Positions 33,773-45,351 of a stretch of DNA of 64,000 bases are shown in pieces. The notes under the pieces are model-generated. The model saw only the letters and a program-made list of their open reading frames with translations. It searched no databases and was not told where the DNA came from. Source of the stretch: Carposina sasakii (taxonomy: Eukaryota > Arthropoda > Insecta > Lepidoptera > Carposinidae); the NCBI GenBank assembly GCA_014607495.2, contig CP053152.1, positions 10,523,899 to 10,587,898 of the forward strand, in the 5' to 3' direction. A program made the position numbers and the translations under genes. Position 1 is the stretch's first letter, and the number at the start of each line of letters is the position of its first letter.

Positions 33773-34267
33773 CATATTTATTAAGGAAATCACCATCTTA
33801 TTTAACACAAAACGAATATATTCTATTCTATAACCAATAACTTCTCAGAATTCAAGCAATATTACGTAGCATTGGTAATATTTTATGTATCACTGTCAAA
33901 GATCTATCCAAAGAGACACCCCTTAAAGTTCACGATAAGACCAGCCGGTAATGAAATTCGCAGAAAATGAACGAGGGGTTTTGAGGCCTAGTCCTTAAGC
34001 TCTGTCCAGACTAGCGCTGATTGTATTTGATGGAAGTTTTATCTCTTCCCGCTATCCGTTGGCCGATCGTCGCGTAATCGTGCCGATTTAACTCCGTTCG
34101 GTCGGTTAATTGCCCGCTGTTTAGCCTTTAAGTTGCTCACGGAATATGAGGCGATTTAATTATAACTTCTGGGTTGGTAAGCTGGTTATTATTGAGATTT
34201 TGCTTCTGTATTTTAAACTGGATCGTATAATATTTATACAAATGCATTTACCATGTAGATAGTCGAC
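33773..34267. other. Non-coding stretch with GC-raised block
   Basis: 33985-34150 is a higher-complexity block (CCGCTATCCGTTGGCCGATC and neighbours). No gene or known repeat seen. Confidence 0.35.
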
Positions 34268-34440
34268 TGAGGTACTCGGGCATACTTTCATGCGATAAGC
34301 TAGCAATTTCTATTGATAATTAGTATCTATCCCCCCTATGCTTAACGTAGCTGTAGGACCTCCCTTATAATCCTGCAGTTCCCACCACCCGATTTCGTAG
34401 ACAAAGCCGTACATGTATAATAGATAGTTTAATTTCTCAA
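34268..34440 (+). repeat. Dispersed repeat family R6, copy 4
   Basis: Contains ACTCGGGCATACTTTCATGC, CCCCCCTATGCTTAACGTAG, CTCCCTTATAATCCTGCAGT and CCACCCGATTTCGTAG in order; one of the fullest copies. Confidence 0.6.
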
Positions 34441-36550
34441 TACCACTATAAGTCATAAGCTCGATCCCTTGGTTTCACCTAGCAAAATATAGTCTATGTT
34501 CTCGTATATTGAATGTGAGCTAAGACGCATGTCACCAGAAATTGGTAGGTCTCACTCAATAGACCTCTAGTGGTGCGTATCAGCAACGCAATCCAATTAT
34601 GTGTCCCTCTGCATCTACTTATCTATTGGAGTGGCTAGATCGATCCATTTGATCTATGGCAATTCAATTGTCATATTATGACTAAAAATAGTCATTAATA
34701 GTCTTTTTAAAGTGATATAAGATACTTAAGCAATAATAGATATTTAATGCAGTGACAATTATATCGAAGTTTTATAAAACAAGTAAAAAACGGGGTTTTG
34801 GCGACGTATATGCACCCGGCCATAAATGTGAAGTAAAATCTTTTGCAATATGAGTTTAGAAAGATACCACAATAATCATTAGAGCACTATTGATTGTTGA
34901 GCTTTTAAATTACTCATTTCCCGTTATTTATTTTAAAACTCGCGCCACCTTCGCAAAAATCTATATTCAGGCAAAAGCCTTCCTTTTGTCATGTCGTAAA
35001 TAACACACATCAGTATTAATCCTGATTAATTTATCTGGCGCGTACCGACACTGACAGGGATAGCGATATGTTGTCTGTCACTCGCGCAGCTCAACATCTC
35101 AGGTTTTAATATTTTTCATGATAACTTTTCGAACGAAAAACCAGACCAGTCTTGGCACCTGGCGCCTTGGAGCAGCAGCTTTGCGAACTCTTCAGCCAAG
35201 TTCCTTCTTCAGACAAGTGACATCCTATTCGTAAAAACGCGAGACAATATAAATATTAATTGTGTATTAAATTTCAATAATAATAACTAAATGATTAACG
35301 CCAAGACACAACCAAAAGTTTTGCACTCGTTTTTAGATTATGGTGGTAAGGTTATGTCCGAAAAGCGGCGGTAAGCTCATCCCTTTTGAGACAGATAAAA
35401 GTGGGTGTACACTCTGTACTTTCTTTCGAAATATTCGACACGATTATATCTGTTCTCGTATGTAACCAAATGAAATGAAACATATTAATCACATATTATA
35501 TCTATTTTCGTATAAAACCAAATTAAATTAAACTTATTAATCATTATTATATTTCCCAATACAAGTGTCCATGACTACTTACCGGGAAGCCCTTACTACT
35601 ATTTGAAATGGATTCTCTTGAATAATAAGCATTTATTTATTATTGTTATTATAACTGTTCTCGTATATAACCAAATGAAATGAAACGTATTAATCACATA
35701 TTATTTTATTTATCCTACAGCTTCATTTCAATGAGGAATAAACATGTAAAATTTCATTAGTATAAGGAGGCAGTTTTCGTCCAAACATTTTCGTTGCCAT
35801 TCAACCAAGTAAATCTACTGAATTTGATAAAATTATAATACCTATATGTATTATATTGTTGCCCCAAATGGCCAGTACATTTCGAAAATGTCGATACATT
35901 TTTGGTATCTATAATTGGCGGCTGGTCATAAAAGAAAAACAAACAATAAAAATTCTAAAACTCCAATAAAATATGCTATATTGCAGTGAATATTCACAAA
36001 AAGCGTATCAGTTTTTAAAATTTATTAGGTATATTGCTCAGTTTATATATAAATCTGTAGATTTTATTTAATACTAATAGCAGTGAGTACATATGACATT
36101 TGATACTTCAAAAGCTCCACTTGCAGCATTGTATTTTGAAGGCAACCATGTACATATTGTAAATTAATACCTAGGTTTATAGTTTACTTTTCTGTATTTT
36201 ATTTAATATTCGTTCACAAATTTTAAATAGAAACTGTAATCCATTCTATAGGTACATTAAATATTAAATTATCATCACACAATGAGTGTGAATCGTCTAT
36301 TAATTGATACCGAAATCATAATCTAGTATAATCCAGACGTCGTAACCTAAACATTCTATGACTCTTTCCTGTCCATTTACTTTACAATTCAATAGATCCA
36401 TTTCATGACATGAACAACGTGACACCAGTCTCATAATGTAGTGGTTTAAAAAATATCACGTTGTTCTTGCAAAGATGTAATATCACCATGAGCTACCACC
36501 ACCAAAAATCAAAGGGCTATTTAGTTACATACTACTGTTACTATTAATTA
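34441..36550. other. Non-coding stretch, no gene seen
   Basis: AT-rich. TATAACCAAATGAAATGAAA-like blocks recur three times at about 35460, 35515 and 35670, suggesting a degenerate local repeat. No coding signal. Confidence 0.4.
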
Positions 36551-36844
36551 GTACAGAAAAAACAAAATGTCGAAATCATGGGATAAAAACATTTGCCCGG
36601 GATATAAAGCCTATATGTTAAGTGGGACCTGTCACAATATATTCCTGAAAACTGCATCGAAATCGGTGCAGCCGTTTCTGAGATTAGCGTGCACAAACGC
36701 ACAGATAAACAGACAAACAAACAGACATCCAAATCCAGAAATCATTCTTTTGGGTACCATTGCGTTGATAAAGGTCTCCTATAATATTTTTTCTCATATA
36801 TCTTCCATGTACAGACAGCGATCTCTTATATTTTTATTATATAT
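36551..36844 (-). mobile_element. Truncated Helitron, relative of 22432-22792
   Basis: Matches the Helitron at 22432-22792 over most of its length (AACAAAATGTCGAAAT, CCTATATGTTAAGTGGG, CACAATATATTCCTGAAAAC, CCATGTACAGACAGCGATC). It lacks the CTAG 3' terminus at the left. Confidence 0.65.
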
Positions 36845-36869
36845 ATATCTTCCTTCTTATATATATATA

Positions 36870-37220
36870 TCTTAATATATATAAATCTCCTGTCACGATG
36901 TTTGTCCGCGATGGACTCCTAAACTACTTAACCGATTTTAAATTAAATTGGCACACCGTGAGCAGTCTGGTCCAACTTGAGAGATAGGATAGCTTAGATC
37001 TTTAATTATAGTCGCAATTTTATTTTATTGCAAATTATTTGTCTATAATTAATTGACAGTCACAATTATCTGTTAACTCCAACAGATTCTAACAGATGTC
37101 GATACTTTTCGACTGGATTGAGTAAGTAATCAATAGATGGCACTGCTATGGTAAACCGACAAACGTGTCATATAAGCTACAATTTAATTTCCACGCGGAC
37201 GAAGTCGCGGGCGTCCACTA

Positions 37221-37221
<1 letters not shown>
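36870..37221 (+). mobile_element. Second Helitron family, non-autonomous
   Basis: 352 bp on the plus strand. The 5' start TCTTAATATATATAAATCTC leads into CTGTCACGATGTTTGTCCGC. The 3' end is the GCGGACGAAGTCGCGGGC hairpin region, then GTCCACTAG, with T following, as Helitrons require. No coding capacity. It lies 25 bp from a Helitron of another family in the opposite orientation. Confidence 0.7.

Positions 37222-37287
<66 letters not shown>
37222..37287. repeat. (TA)n microsatellite
   Basis: About 33 uninterrupted TA units beginning right at the Helitron 3' terminus. Confidence 0.9.
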
Positions 37288-37292
<5 letters not shown>

Positions 37293-37317
37293 ATAGATAT
37301 AGATTAAGTAGACTAAG

Positions 37318-37472
37318 GAACTCGGGTATCCTCTTAGGCTAGTAACTAATCACTGATTATTTACACCTGTCTTCGTTATGTTAAACGCGCTAACGCTATG
37401 CGTGACTGTTGGATCTCCTTTATGATACTGCAGCTCTGACTACCCCATTTTGGGAACACTGCCGTATATACA
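37318..37472 (+). repeat. Dispersed repeat family R6, copy 5
   Basis: Contains ACTCGGGTATCCTCTTAGGC, TTACACCTGTCTTCGTTATG, GGATCTCCTTTATGATACTG and CCCCATTTTGGGAACACTGC in order. Confidence 0.6.
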
Positions 37473-38640
37473 AGGTATAAGAAAAGGTATAAAATAGATT
37501 CTCTATAGTGGTCTACTTGCATAGCTTTTCGCTTAACATAGCTTAACATTTTCTGTTACATCCTGTATATGTATGTATATTTTTGAAGACACGATCGCCA
37601 ATATCATCGGCCATTATAGCGTGTATGTAAGCTCCAGGGATTTGGTATCTGTAAGCTCCATGTTACAGATAATTTTTAATACACGTTGTACCCACCAACG
37701 AAAGGCATGTTTTAGAAAACGCCTCTGTATTTTTAATGAGCCGCGCCGTGTAAGTAACATGGTATGCCGGTTTGTTTACATGATTGAATGGCTGAGTAAG
37801 TGCTAGTTAGTTCATGTAATTTACTTTGCGTTATAATAGATATTTTAACACGTTGCGTTTGTTTATGTACATATGTAAACAAAATAGCAAGTCTTATATA
37901 CTGTGATGAATTAGTTTTCATGTTGTTATAGTGAAGTTATTCATTTTTAGTACACTTAAGTTTTCTGCCTATGAGAGTATCTATCCAATCGAAGCCGCCA
38001 GCAAAACCTAGTGGCATAACAAATTCAAGACCCGCACAAACTTTTCCATTTCGTGATCTATCTACCCATTTTAAATTTCCATCATGTAAACGCTATAAAC
38101 TATATTTATCTTAGCATTCGTACGACTGCTGTCTTAGCATTGCGGATAAATAATACAAAGTTGAAAGAAGTTTTATACCACCGAACTCCATATTACATTC
38201 GTCAGTGTCTCCCAAGTTTTATTGCTATGGATACGAAACACAATCTCAACAACTCAGTAACAGTTCCTTTGGAAAACTATAAAAGTGAACCGCATGCTCA
38301 CCGGGTAAGGCCGTGTCCAAATCTCCGCCTCCAAATCCGTGAAAACAGCAGTTTGTCATTTTGTTTCGGATTTTGTAAGTTTGAAATGCTGCATACAAAC
38401 TTAGAAAACATTTTATTTACTTTACAAATTACAAGGTAACTTGCACACTTTGTATAATAGCATGGAACGTGTAATAAAACCGTACGTTAGGCTAACTGTT
38501 TAATTAAAGGTCAGTTGTTTGATCAGTAGTTAAAGACGTCAAAATACCATAGTTTGGTTGGCACATTTTATCTAATACGAGTAGTGAGTCCCGCGATAAT
38601 TTACTATATCTGACACCTCGATGACAGACTATAAGCAAGA
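37473..38640. other. Non-coding stretch, no gene seen
   Basis: A 128-codon frame at 38053-38439 has no recognisable motif or codon signature and is treated as chance. Nothing else recognised. Confidence 0.4.
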
Positions 38641-38806
38641 GGACAATCGCGCTATTGTTGAACGTATTTACCAAAGCTAAACCTTAACCTTTACCATAGA
38701 TACGCTGTCAATTTAGTATTGGTTTGGCTGTTCATTTGACAGCGTTTCTATGGTAAAGGTTAAGGTTTAACTTTGGTAAATACGTTCAACAATAGCGCAA
38801 TTGCCC
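38641..38806. repeat. Long hairpin: 71-bp inverted arms, 24-nt loop
   Basis: Arms 38641-38711 and 38736-38806 are reverse complements with 4 mismatches in 71 bp. The loop is 38712-38735. The arm contains TAAACCTTAACCTTTACCAT. No coding frame. It could be a foldback/MITE insertion, or, if transcribed, a source of a long hairpin RNA. Confidence 0.85.
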
Positions 38807-39274
38807 TCCAGGTGACCATATCTACCAACACTATGTGAGGAGAAATCCTATAACCGATAGGTGTCGCTATATCTTCCTTAAGATGTGCAGGAGAAAAAAT
38901 TAGAGGTAATATAAATGTAGAGAATCAAATTAATAGTGAATGGACATAATTTTACCTGGATTTTCACGAAAAATTTTGAAATAATTGATAATCTGTGAGG
39001 GCAGAATTCCACAAACAATAAATAATTTAAGAAGCACAGTACAAGGTAAATGAAAACATATTATTTTCTCGGAAAATATACTACATAGTGTTTTTTTTTA
39101 AGTGTTTATTATACGTTCGATCTTAATTAGTTTTTTGTTATGTAGTATTATTCTTATTTTAATTTCGAAATAAATTAGGATTCCTAGGGGAAATAAAGAA
39201 ATCAAGGCTTCAAGTTTACCATGAAAATCGACGTACGTCTTGTAAAAGTTATAAAATTATATGTTTATACATAA

Positions 39275-40815
39275 CAAGTGGCCCGCCCTCGCTTCGCTTC
39301 GGTACATGTCCTCTAAAATTTGGAATTCCCGTTTGTCCCGTTTCCGTGGGAATTTCGGGAAATATGTCCTCAGTGCTTCCTTACACTTCCTACCGAATAT
39401 ACCTGTCATATTTCATCATTATGTGTGAAGTGGTTTGCGTAAAAATTGGGAATTCCCGTTTGTCCCGTTCAGGTGGAAATTTCGAAAAATACGTTCTCAG
39501 TGCTTCCTCGCACTCCCTAACAAATTTCTTGTGTTAAGTGGTTTTCGTTAAATTGGAAATTCCCGTGGGAATTACGGGAAATCCGTTCCTTGTGCTCCCT
39601 AGCAGTCCCTAATGGAACATACATCTTCGATTTCAACTTCATAGGTATAACGGTTTTCTTAGAAAAATTGTATTCCAGTTTGTTCCGTTCCGATGGGAAT
39701 TTCGGGAAATATATTCTCAGTTCTTTCTTACACTCCCTGCCGAATATACCTGTCATATTTCATCTCTATATGTCATGTGGTTTTCGTAAAAACTTGAAAT
39801 TCCTGTTTGTGCCGTTCCCATGGGAATTTCGGGAAACCCGTTCTTAATGGTCTTTTACACCCCTAACAAACATACACACCAAATTTTATTTGTGTACGTC
39901 AAACGGTTTATTTTTATACTTATTGAATAAGCTTTTGTTCCGGTACAGTGGAAATTTCGGTAAAAAATTGGAATTCCTGTCTGTCCCGTTTCCATGGGAA
40001 TTTTGGGAATTCCGTCCGTACTCTCTTACACCCCCTAACGAACATAAACACCAAAAGGGAGTGGGTGTAATTTACTTGTGAAATTTAAAATTTATTTCTA
40101 TGTGTCCGTTTCTTCGTGGGATCATGTAGGTATGTTGTTTTCGCAATTCTTTTTGATTTTGATTAATTTTACACTCATTTTTGAGAATTTTCCCGACGTT
40201 TCCATTCATCATTGTTATCATCCATCATAAATTCACTAATAATTAATCAGTACTAAAAACAATGGCTGTATGGATGCTGTATTCCTCGTACTCTTTCTTC
40301 GGGATAAACCAAACAAAAAAAAACAAATCTCATCTGTCATGTTGTGTCATGTCATCTGTACGTCACAGAATAATACATTCCCAGAACCCGTGATCACGCA
40401 TACTTATAAAGTAACTTTTTAGTATGTCAAATTTTTACAACCTATTTACTGTATCTAAAAAACTGATAATATCTATCGATTTGGCATCAATCGGCGGGTA
40501 AGAAGAGCGGAAGATGTGGGATTTTTGACTCGTTTTTGCTTCACTATCCGAAATACATCTGTCATTGATGACTCCTTCTGGGGACTTGTTATTCTTAAAA
40601 TAATAATAATATAATTGTAATTTTTTTTTTCTAATTCATATTTATTCCAGCCCAGTGGAAATTATGCGAAACACTATAGCCTATGTTCATCCGGGTCCAA
40701 TAAGGATTCTAACGGTGAATGCATTTTTGAAATCGGTCCATTAGTTTCGAAACCTATTCGCTGCAAAAAAACAAACAAACAAACAAAGTTTACCTCTTTA
40801 TAATATTAGTATAGA
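39275..40815 (-). mobile_element. Probable Helitron with internal tandem array
   Basis: The right edge, on the minus strand, reads TCTATACTAATATTATAAAG followed by a (GTTT)n run, the same 5' end as the Helitron at 7762. The left edge CAAGTGGCCCGCCCTCGCTT resembles an inverted lepidopteran Helitron 3' end with a decayed CTAG. No helicase or Rep remnant was found. The left boundary is inferred, and the element could be two adjacent fragments. Confidence 0.5.
39328..40070. repeat. Tandem array of about six degenerate units
   Basis: Units begin near 39328, 39448, 39555, 39669, 39796 and 39969 with GGAATTCCCGTTTGTCCCGT-like sequence, then GGGAATTTCGGGAAAT, then TACACTCCCTA and a GTGGTTTTCGTAAAAATT-like end. 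Periods run from about 107 to 173 bp and units are clearly diverged. Confidence 0.8.
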
Positions 40816-42149
40816 TATGTATACATACATACAGAACTCGTCTTAATCTACCTATACACAAAATGTCATTGCACCTAATACTTCCCACAAAAGTTTCTTT
40901 AACATTTTCTAGTTTGTATTATAAACAAAACTCCGCATATCTAATATAAATTCAAACACTTAAACAATCCGAAACGGAACCAGGACGGAATTTTACATAA
41001 AAATATCGCGAATTTGGACATTTACAAACAACTTGTTTTCTTAATGGTGCCTTCAGACTTGAGCGACTGGATAAAATCAAAAGTTTTCTTTTTCTAAATC
41101 CACTCACCTATTTAACACTTTTGTGTAAAAGTGGTTTCATAAACTGACGTGACGTTTGAAGTAAAAAAAAAACATTGAATTATCTTTGCTTTTGGTTTAT
41201 TTTAACATTCAGAGTGTAAAAGAAGAGGTGTGCTAAGCTAAACGCCATGGCAATTAATAGCTCATTACAGAGAATATACACGTACAAAAAATTTGAATCG
41301 AAGTTACAGAGTTATATCAAAATCTCTCTGCTAGTTTTTACGTGAAAGAGTTACCAAAGACCAAATATATAAATTAACGTTTAAAGCACTGTGGTTAGAT
41401 TGTTTTTCAGAGACTAAATTATTGCTATTTAATTGTATTTCAGTTAACTGGCAAGTTTGCCATTTTCATCATATTCGAGACGGACAATAATCATAGTTTG
41501 CTAATAAAAATAGCATAGTTATGGCAACACCCGATTATAATCCAGGCTTGACTTCTTCCATTTATGCACACAAATACGACCCACTCAAGTGAGTAGCCAC
41601 CTTAATAAAAATATTTTATCAACTTATGACTTTATTATGAAAATGTTTCGATTCAATTGTGAGACAGATATGCTGCGTGTAGGGGATGAAAATATGTGAG
41701 TTTAGGGTGCAGTTTTGTTTTAGACTAGGGTTAGGGTTAGACGAGATGGGGATGATTTAGGGGTTGGGTAAAATCAATACGAATTGATTTTCTTGTTAGT
41801 AGATGAATGTCGTCGCGATAAGGTTAATTATTATAAATAGTGCAGTTCTTTTAATTGTAGTTGGTTTTTACTTTTTCGCATAAATATTTTGGACTAGTAA
41901 GGAATGTAAAAGTTTATTTTTTTCGTCATTTTTTGTGTAATAACAATAATTAATCAAATGTTACACGTCTCTAAAATTATATAAATGTACCTATTGTAGA
42001 AAGATGGTTAAATATTATATGAAATAGGTACACATTAGGTAGGTAGTTATAATTGAAAAAAGTTTTCCTTAATAAAAATGACATTTAAAGTATGTGTTCG
42101 ATGTATGTACCTACATTAATTTTTACCTTTTTTTATAATTAGCTAGGTA
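40816..42149. other. Non-coding stretch, no gene seen
   Basis: AT-rich; a GGGTTAGGGTTAG block at about 41728 is a minor telomere-like curiosity. Nothing else recognised. Confidence 0.4.
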
Positions 42150-42285
42150 AACATTTGACCGCCATCGTGCCTGATGTTAAGCAAGATGCGGCCTAGGACA
42201 TGTTTGCCTAGAAAGTGCCTATTCACTCTAGCTTTGAAGAGACCAATGTTGTAGTGCTCGGGAAATACATTTTAGGCAAATAACT
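42150..42285. mobile_element. Lepidopteran LINE/SINE-type repeat fragment
   Basis: The block from AGGTAAACATTTGACCGCCA through CCTGATGTTAAGCAAGATGC, GCCTAGAAAGTGCCTATTCA and CTTTGAAGAGACCAATGTTG resembles a repeat I recognise from moth and butterfly genomes. Class and orientation cannot be fixed from this fragment. Confidence 0.4.
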
Positions 42286-42829
42286 GTTAGTATTTAAATT
42301 TACCAAATAAAATATTTTTACTTTATTTTTCATAGAATAAACACTTTTAACAATAAAGTAAAATCGTTTACTCATTATTTTGTTTGGGCTTCAAGTTAAA
42401 TGTAGGTGTTCTACGCAATGCTACGGCTCGCGTAGATCGCCTACTCCGCGTCGTAGACGTACTACGAAAATAAGCGCTACTACGACTACCCAGGTAGAAC
42501 CTCCTTATTTCTCTATACATTAGTGAACTTAAAAATATAATTAAGGATGTTGTTATATTGGAAAAAAGTAGGACTTTTTAATTACTAGACTATTTAGTAG
42601 TTAAAGGGAATTAGGTCTATAATTAGATCTGAAGTAATTTTTTAGTTGATAAAATTTTAAAGAATAATTATGATCCACGCAAGCTGACCAATCAATGCTA
42701 ATTGGCACACGTTCGACACCGCTGCAAGAAAACATCGAGCAGTGATAAATCAAACTCGAAACCGTAATGAAAGCGAACGGATCGCGTCGCGGAGAAAGAA
42801 GGGAGGAACGAAAAAAAATATCACGGAAA
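42286..42829. other. Non-coding stretch, no gene seen
   Basis: Contains a CTACG-rich degenerate run at 42410-42490; GC content begins to rise at about 42775. Confidence 0.4.
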
Positions 42830-42880
42830 AAATCAGGTGCGCCCCCGGACCCACACCCGGTCGATGGGGGAGGACGGAAT

Positions 42881-42910
42881 GGGGGGGCGTGGGGCGCGGG
42901 GGCGGAGGGG
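42881..42910 (+). other. Potential G-quadruplex motif
   Basis: Four G runs of 7, 4, 5 and 4 separated by 3-4 bases, within the CpG-rich island. Confidence 0.7.
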
Positions 42911-43052
42911 TAATGGGCGGTCGGCGCTTGCGCGGTCCAAGCCCAACGGACGACAGCCGGCGACCGCCATAACTGTAGCGGCAGCCGCTTGAACCGCCCG
43001 CGTCTTACTGCCCAACCGCCGGCCCGCGAGCCGACTCACGTGTCCGCCTCAC

Positions 43053-43112
43053 ATGACCAAAGTGCTCAAGACAGTGCTCCCCTACGCCACGATACAACAG
43101 CCCGCAGTCAGG
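43053..43112 (+). CDS. Possible first coding exon of a host gene (very tentative)
   Basis: An ATG inside the CpG-rich island opens 20 codons (MTKVLKTVLPYATIQQPAVR) ending AGG before a fair splice donor GTCAGT (43113-43118). Unspliced, the frame stops at TAA 43134-43136. An in-frame TGA lies upstream at 42990, so the ATG would be a true start if used. No partner exon was found in the window and I do not recognise the peptide. It could equally be chance in GC-rich sequence. Confidence 0.22.
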
Positions 43113-43185
43113 GTCAGTACGGAGAAGCTAGGCTAAGACCAGCCGGTCGCATGCGAAGGCGGCATTAGCCGTCTTGTAGGGCATC

Positions 43186-44691
43186 GGTTTTTTCGGCTCC
43201 TTTGCGAAGTGATTTGTGTTTGTGATAACGGTTTTCGGTTTATTTTTTGGGTGTGAATCGGTTTTGTTTGTGTTGATTATTTGGTTCAGTTTATGTTGGT
43301 TGATTGGAAGTGATTCGTTTGTCTTTACAGTGAAATGAAAATCAAAACGGTGTCGGAAATCGGCCGCAACATTTTCACGGAGAAAATAGTTGACTCGATT
43401 TTCCCAATTTTCTTTGCTTTCCCAAGTCTACATAAATAATATTTTCCGCAGTCGACAAACAATTTCCTGCATTTGCATACTCTACTATAACAACAATATT
43501 TCGAAATGAATTCCTTGTATTCACAAGATATTCAAATAACGCTCAGTCGAGCAATATAATCTTTGTTATTTCAATTTATGATTTGATTTATTTACCTACA
43601 TTTCTAACGAAGATATTCAGAATCAACAGGCACGCTAACTGAGTTTGATTGCACGGATATCTGCCTTGAATATCGTTTTGTATGACGCATTTCAGTATTG
43701 AAAAAGAACGCACAACATTCGCGCTTTTGCGTCAGTACACAAACTTGCCGCAACATTAGTGTTTTTAAGCGGTCAAAGTATAGATAGTAAAGAAAGTTTT
43801 ATTGGCTATTCTATAGTATAGCTATCTGAGAATACGATAAATTTAATTTTATGAAAATCCGTTTGGTAGTTTATTTTTATTAGGTTGTGACCACGCACAC
43901 AGTATACTTTTACTACCAAGCCGAATGTAGTTATTTCACTTGACAGTAATATTAAGCCCACATTGAAAAATAAGATATCATGCCCTAGAAAAAAAAAAAT
44001 TCAAGTAAAGCACCATGCAAAACACGGCTCTACATCTTTGTACTTAAAGTCCTTTATTCTTGTAGACCGCAAATACGGTTGGTCAGCAAAACTTCGACAC
44101 CTATTTTCACTGTAAAGGAATGAAATTTTATTTGTTTTATATTTATTATTTTATTTGTTTTTTATAGGTTTACTTTTACACGAGTTCAACTATCTCGTAA
44201 AACTATCCAAAGGTAAAACTAGCTAGAGAGTAGATACTAAAGGCTTAGATTACTTTTAGTTACTGTTATCTTGCATGATAAACATACACGCGTAATTTTT
44301 ACAGCAAAATTAGTAATAGATTAATATTTAGATAAGCTCCACTATTATGTTAACATCGATTAAATAGATAGCAGAAAAGAATATTGTAGCTTCGAGGGAA
44401 TTGCGTAGTTATATGACTATAAACTTGCATATACCTACGTCTGATGTATTTACACTGTGTTGTTCTTTTACCTTTTTTATCCTTTGCCGATTCACTAGAA
44501 TAAATCAGCTGCATCTCCTTCCCAGCACTTCGTAAGAGTCGACTAGAGCTCAGTGGGATAAGAACGAACCTCTCGATAGTCCGTAACGCTAGCGTCAAAC
44601 TGTCAAATTACATAGATTTTGTTAGCGAGTCGCTTAGTCGTTACGCCGCGTAAAAAGGTTCATGCTTACCCCACAGGGGCGTTCTGTCAAG
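43186..44691. other. Non-coding stretch, no gene seen
   Basis: AT-rich sequence following the island; possibly intron or intergenic. Nothing recognised. Confidence 0.4.
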
Positions 44692-44778
44692 CGATGAATT
44701 AGCAATTTGTCATACATCTGAGCCTGATATGCTAAATGTGTAGGATCACCTTTATGATCTTGTATTTGTATGTTCTTT
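44692..44778 (+). repeat. Dispersed repeat family R6, copy 6 (degenerate)
   Basis: Contains GCCTGATATGCTAAATGTGT and AGGATCACCTTTATGATCTTG-like sequence (20-base core GGATCACCTTTATGATCTTG) in family order. The right end is missing. Confidence 0.5.
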
Positions 44779-45351
44779 TATGAATCAAGCCTAGTATGAC
44801 CTGCTCAACACGATATAATAAACCGATTTATCGATATTTGGCCTGTCAAAATACGATAAATATGGTCGCCATGTTGAAATTTGTATAGACACGATACAAT
44901 ATCTTACGATACGATATCCACGATGCGTGATCATGCTAGGGGGGCTGGTGCTACAAAGTTTTGTGAGTCGCTGAACTAAAGGAACTCCGTCGCCGAAGTC
45001 AGAGTCTGTACAGATAAACAAAATACTGTCTCTAAGTTACTATTATAGGTCCACAGAATAAGAAAGTTATTTCGAACGTTATATATATATATGTATGTCT
45101 GTTATAAGATTGAATAAGGCATTTTTACATATTAACATTATTGCTAGAAATTTATTATTTAAGTGAGAGAAAATTACACGAAACTATTTTTTATTTTACT
45201 TGTAAATATAAAAATATTATACCAACATTTAGTAAGGAATGTTGGTATCTTGATATTTACCTAAATTATCGAAACCAGTTAAAAACCGCGAATATATGTT
45301 CTATGGACAACAAATTTTGACGCGTTTTTTACCCGCTAGTCATGTAACAAG
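44779..45351. other. Non-coding stretch, no gene seen
   Basis: A CGATA-rich patch at 44810-44925 (CACGATA, ATCGATA, ACGATAAAT repeats) and a short (AT)n at 45083. No gene. Confidence 0.4.

Larger units (their letters stand above)
42830..43185. promoter_or_regulatory. GC- and CpG-rich island, candidate promoter
   Basis: The most GC-rich stretch outside transposons, with many CpGs in an AT-rich window. It has G-rich tracts at 42866-42910 (quadruplex-capable) and a CACGTG E-box at about 43037. It has no similarity to the repeats in the window. Such islands usually mark promoters or first exons. Orientation is unknown, although the possible exon at 43053 would make it plus. Confidence 0.4.

Noticed and set aside
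38053..38439. 128-codon plus-strand ORF
   Set aside because: No domain or signal recognised and no splice or promoter context; treated as chance.
39328..40070. CRISPR-like array
   Set aside because: Units are diverged along their whole length with no unique spacers, and the genome is eukaryotic.
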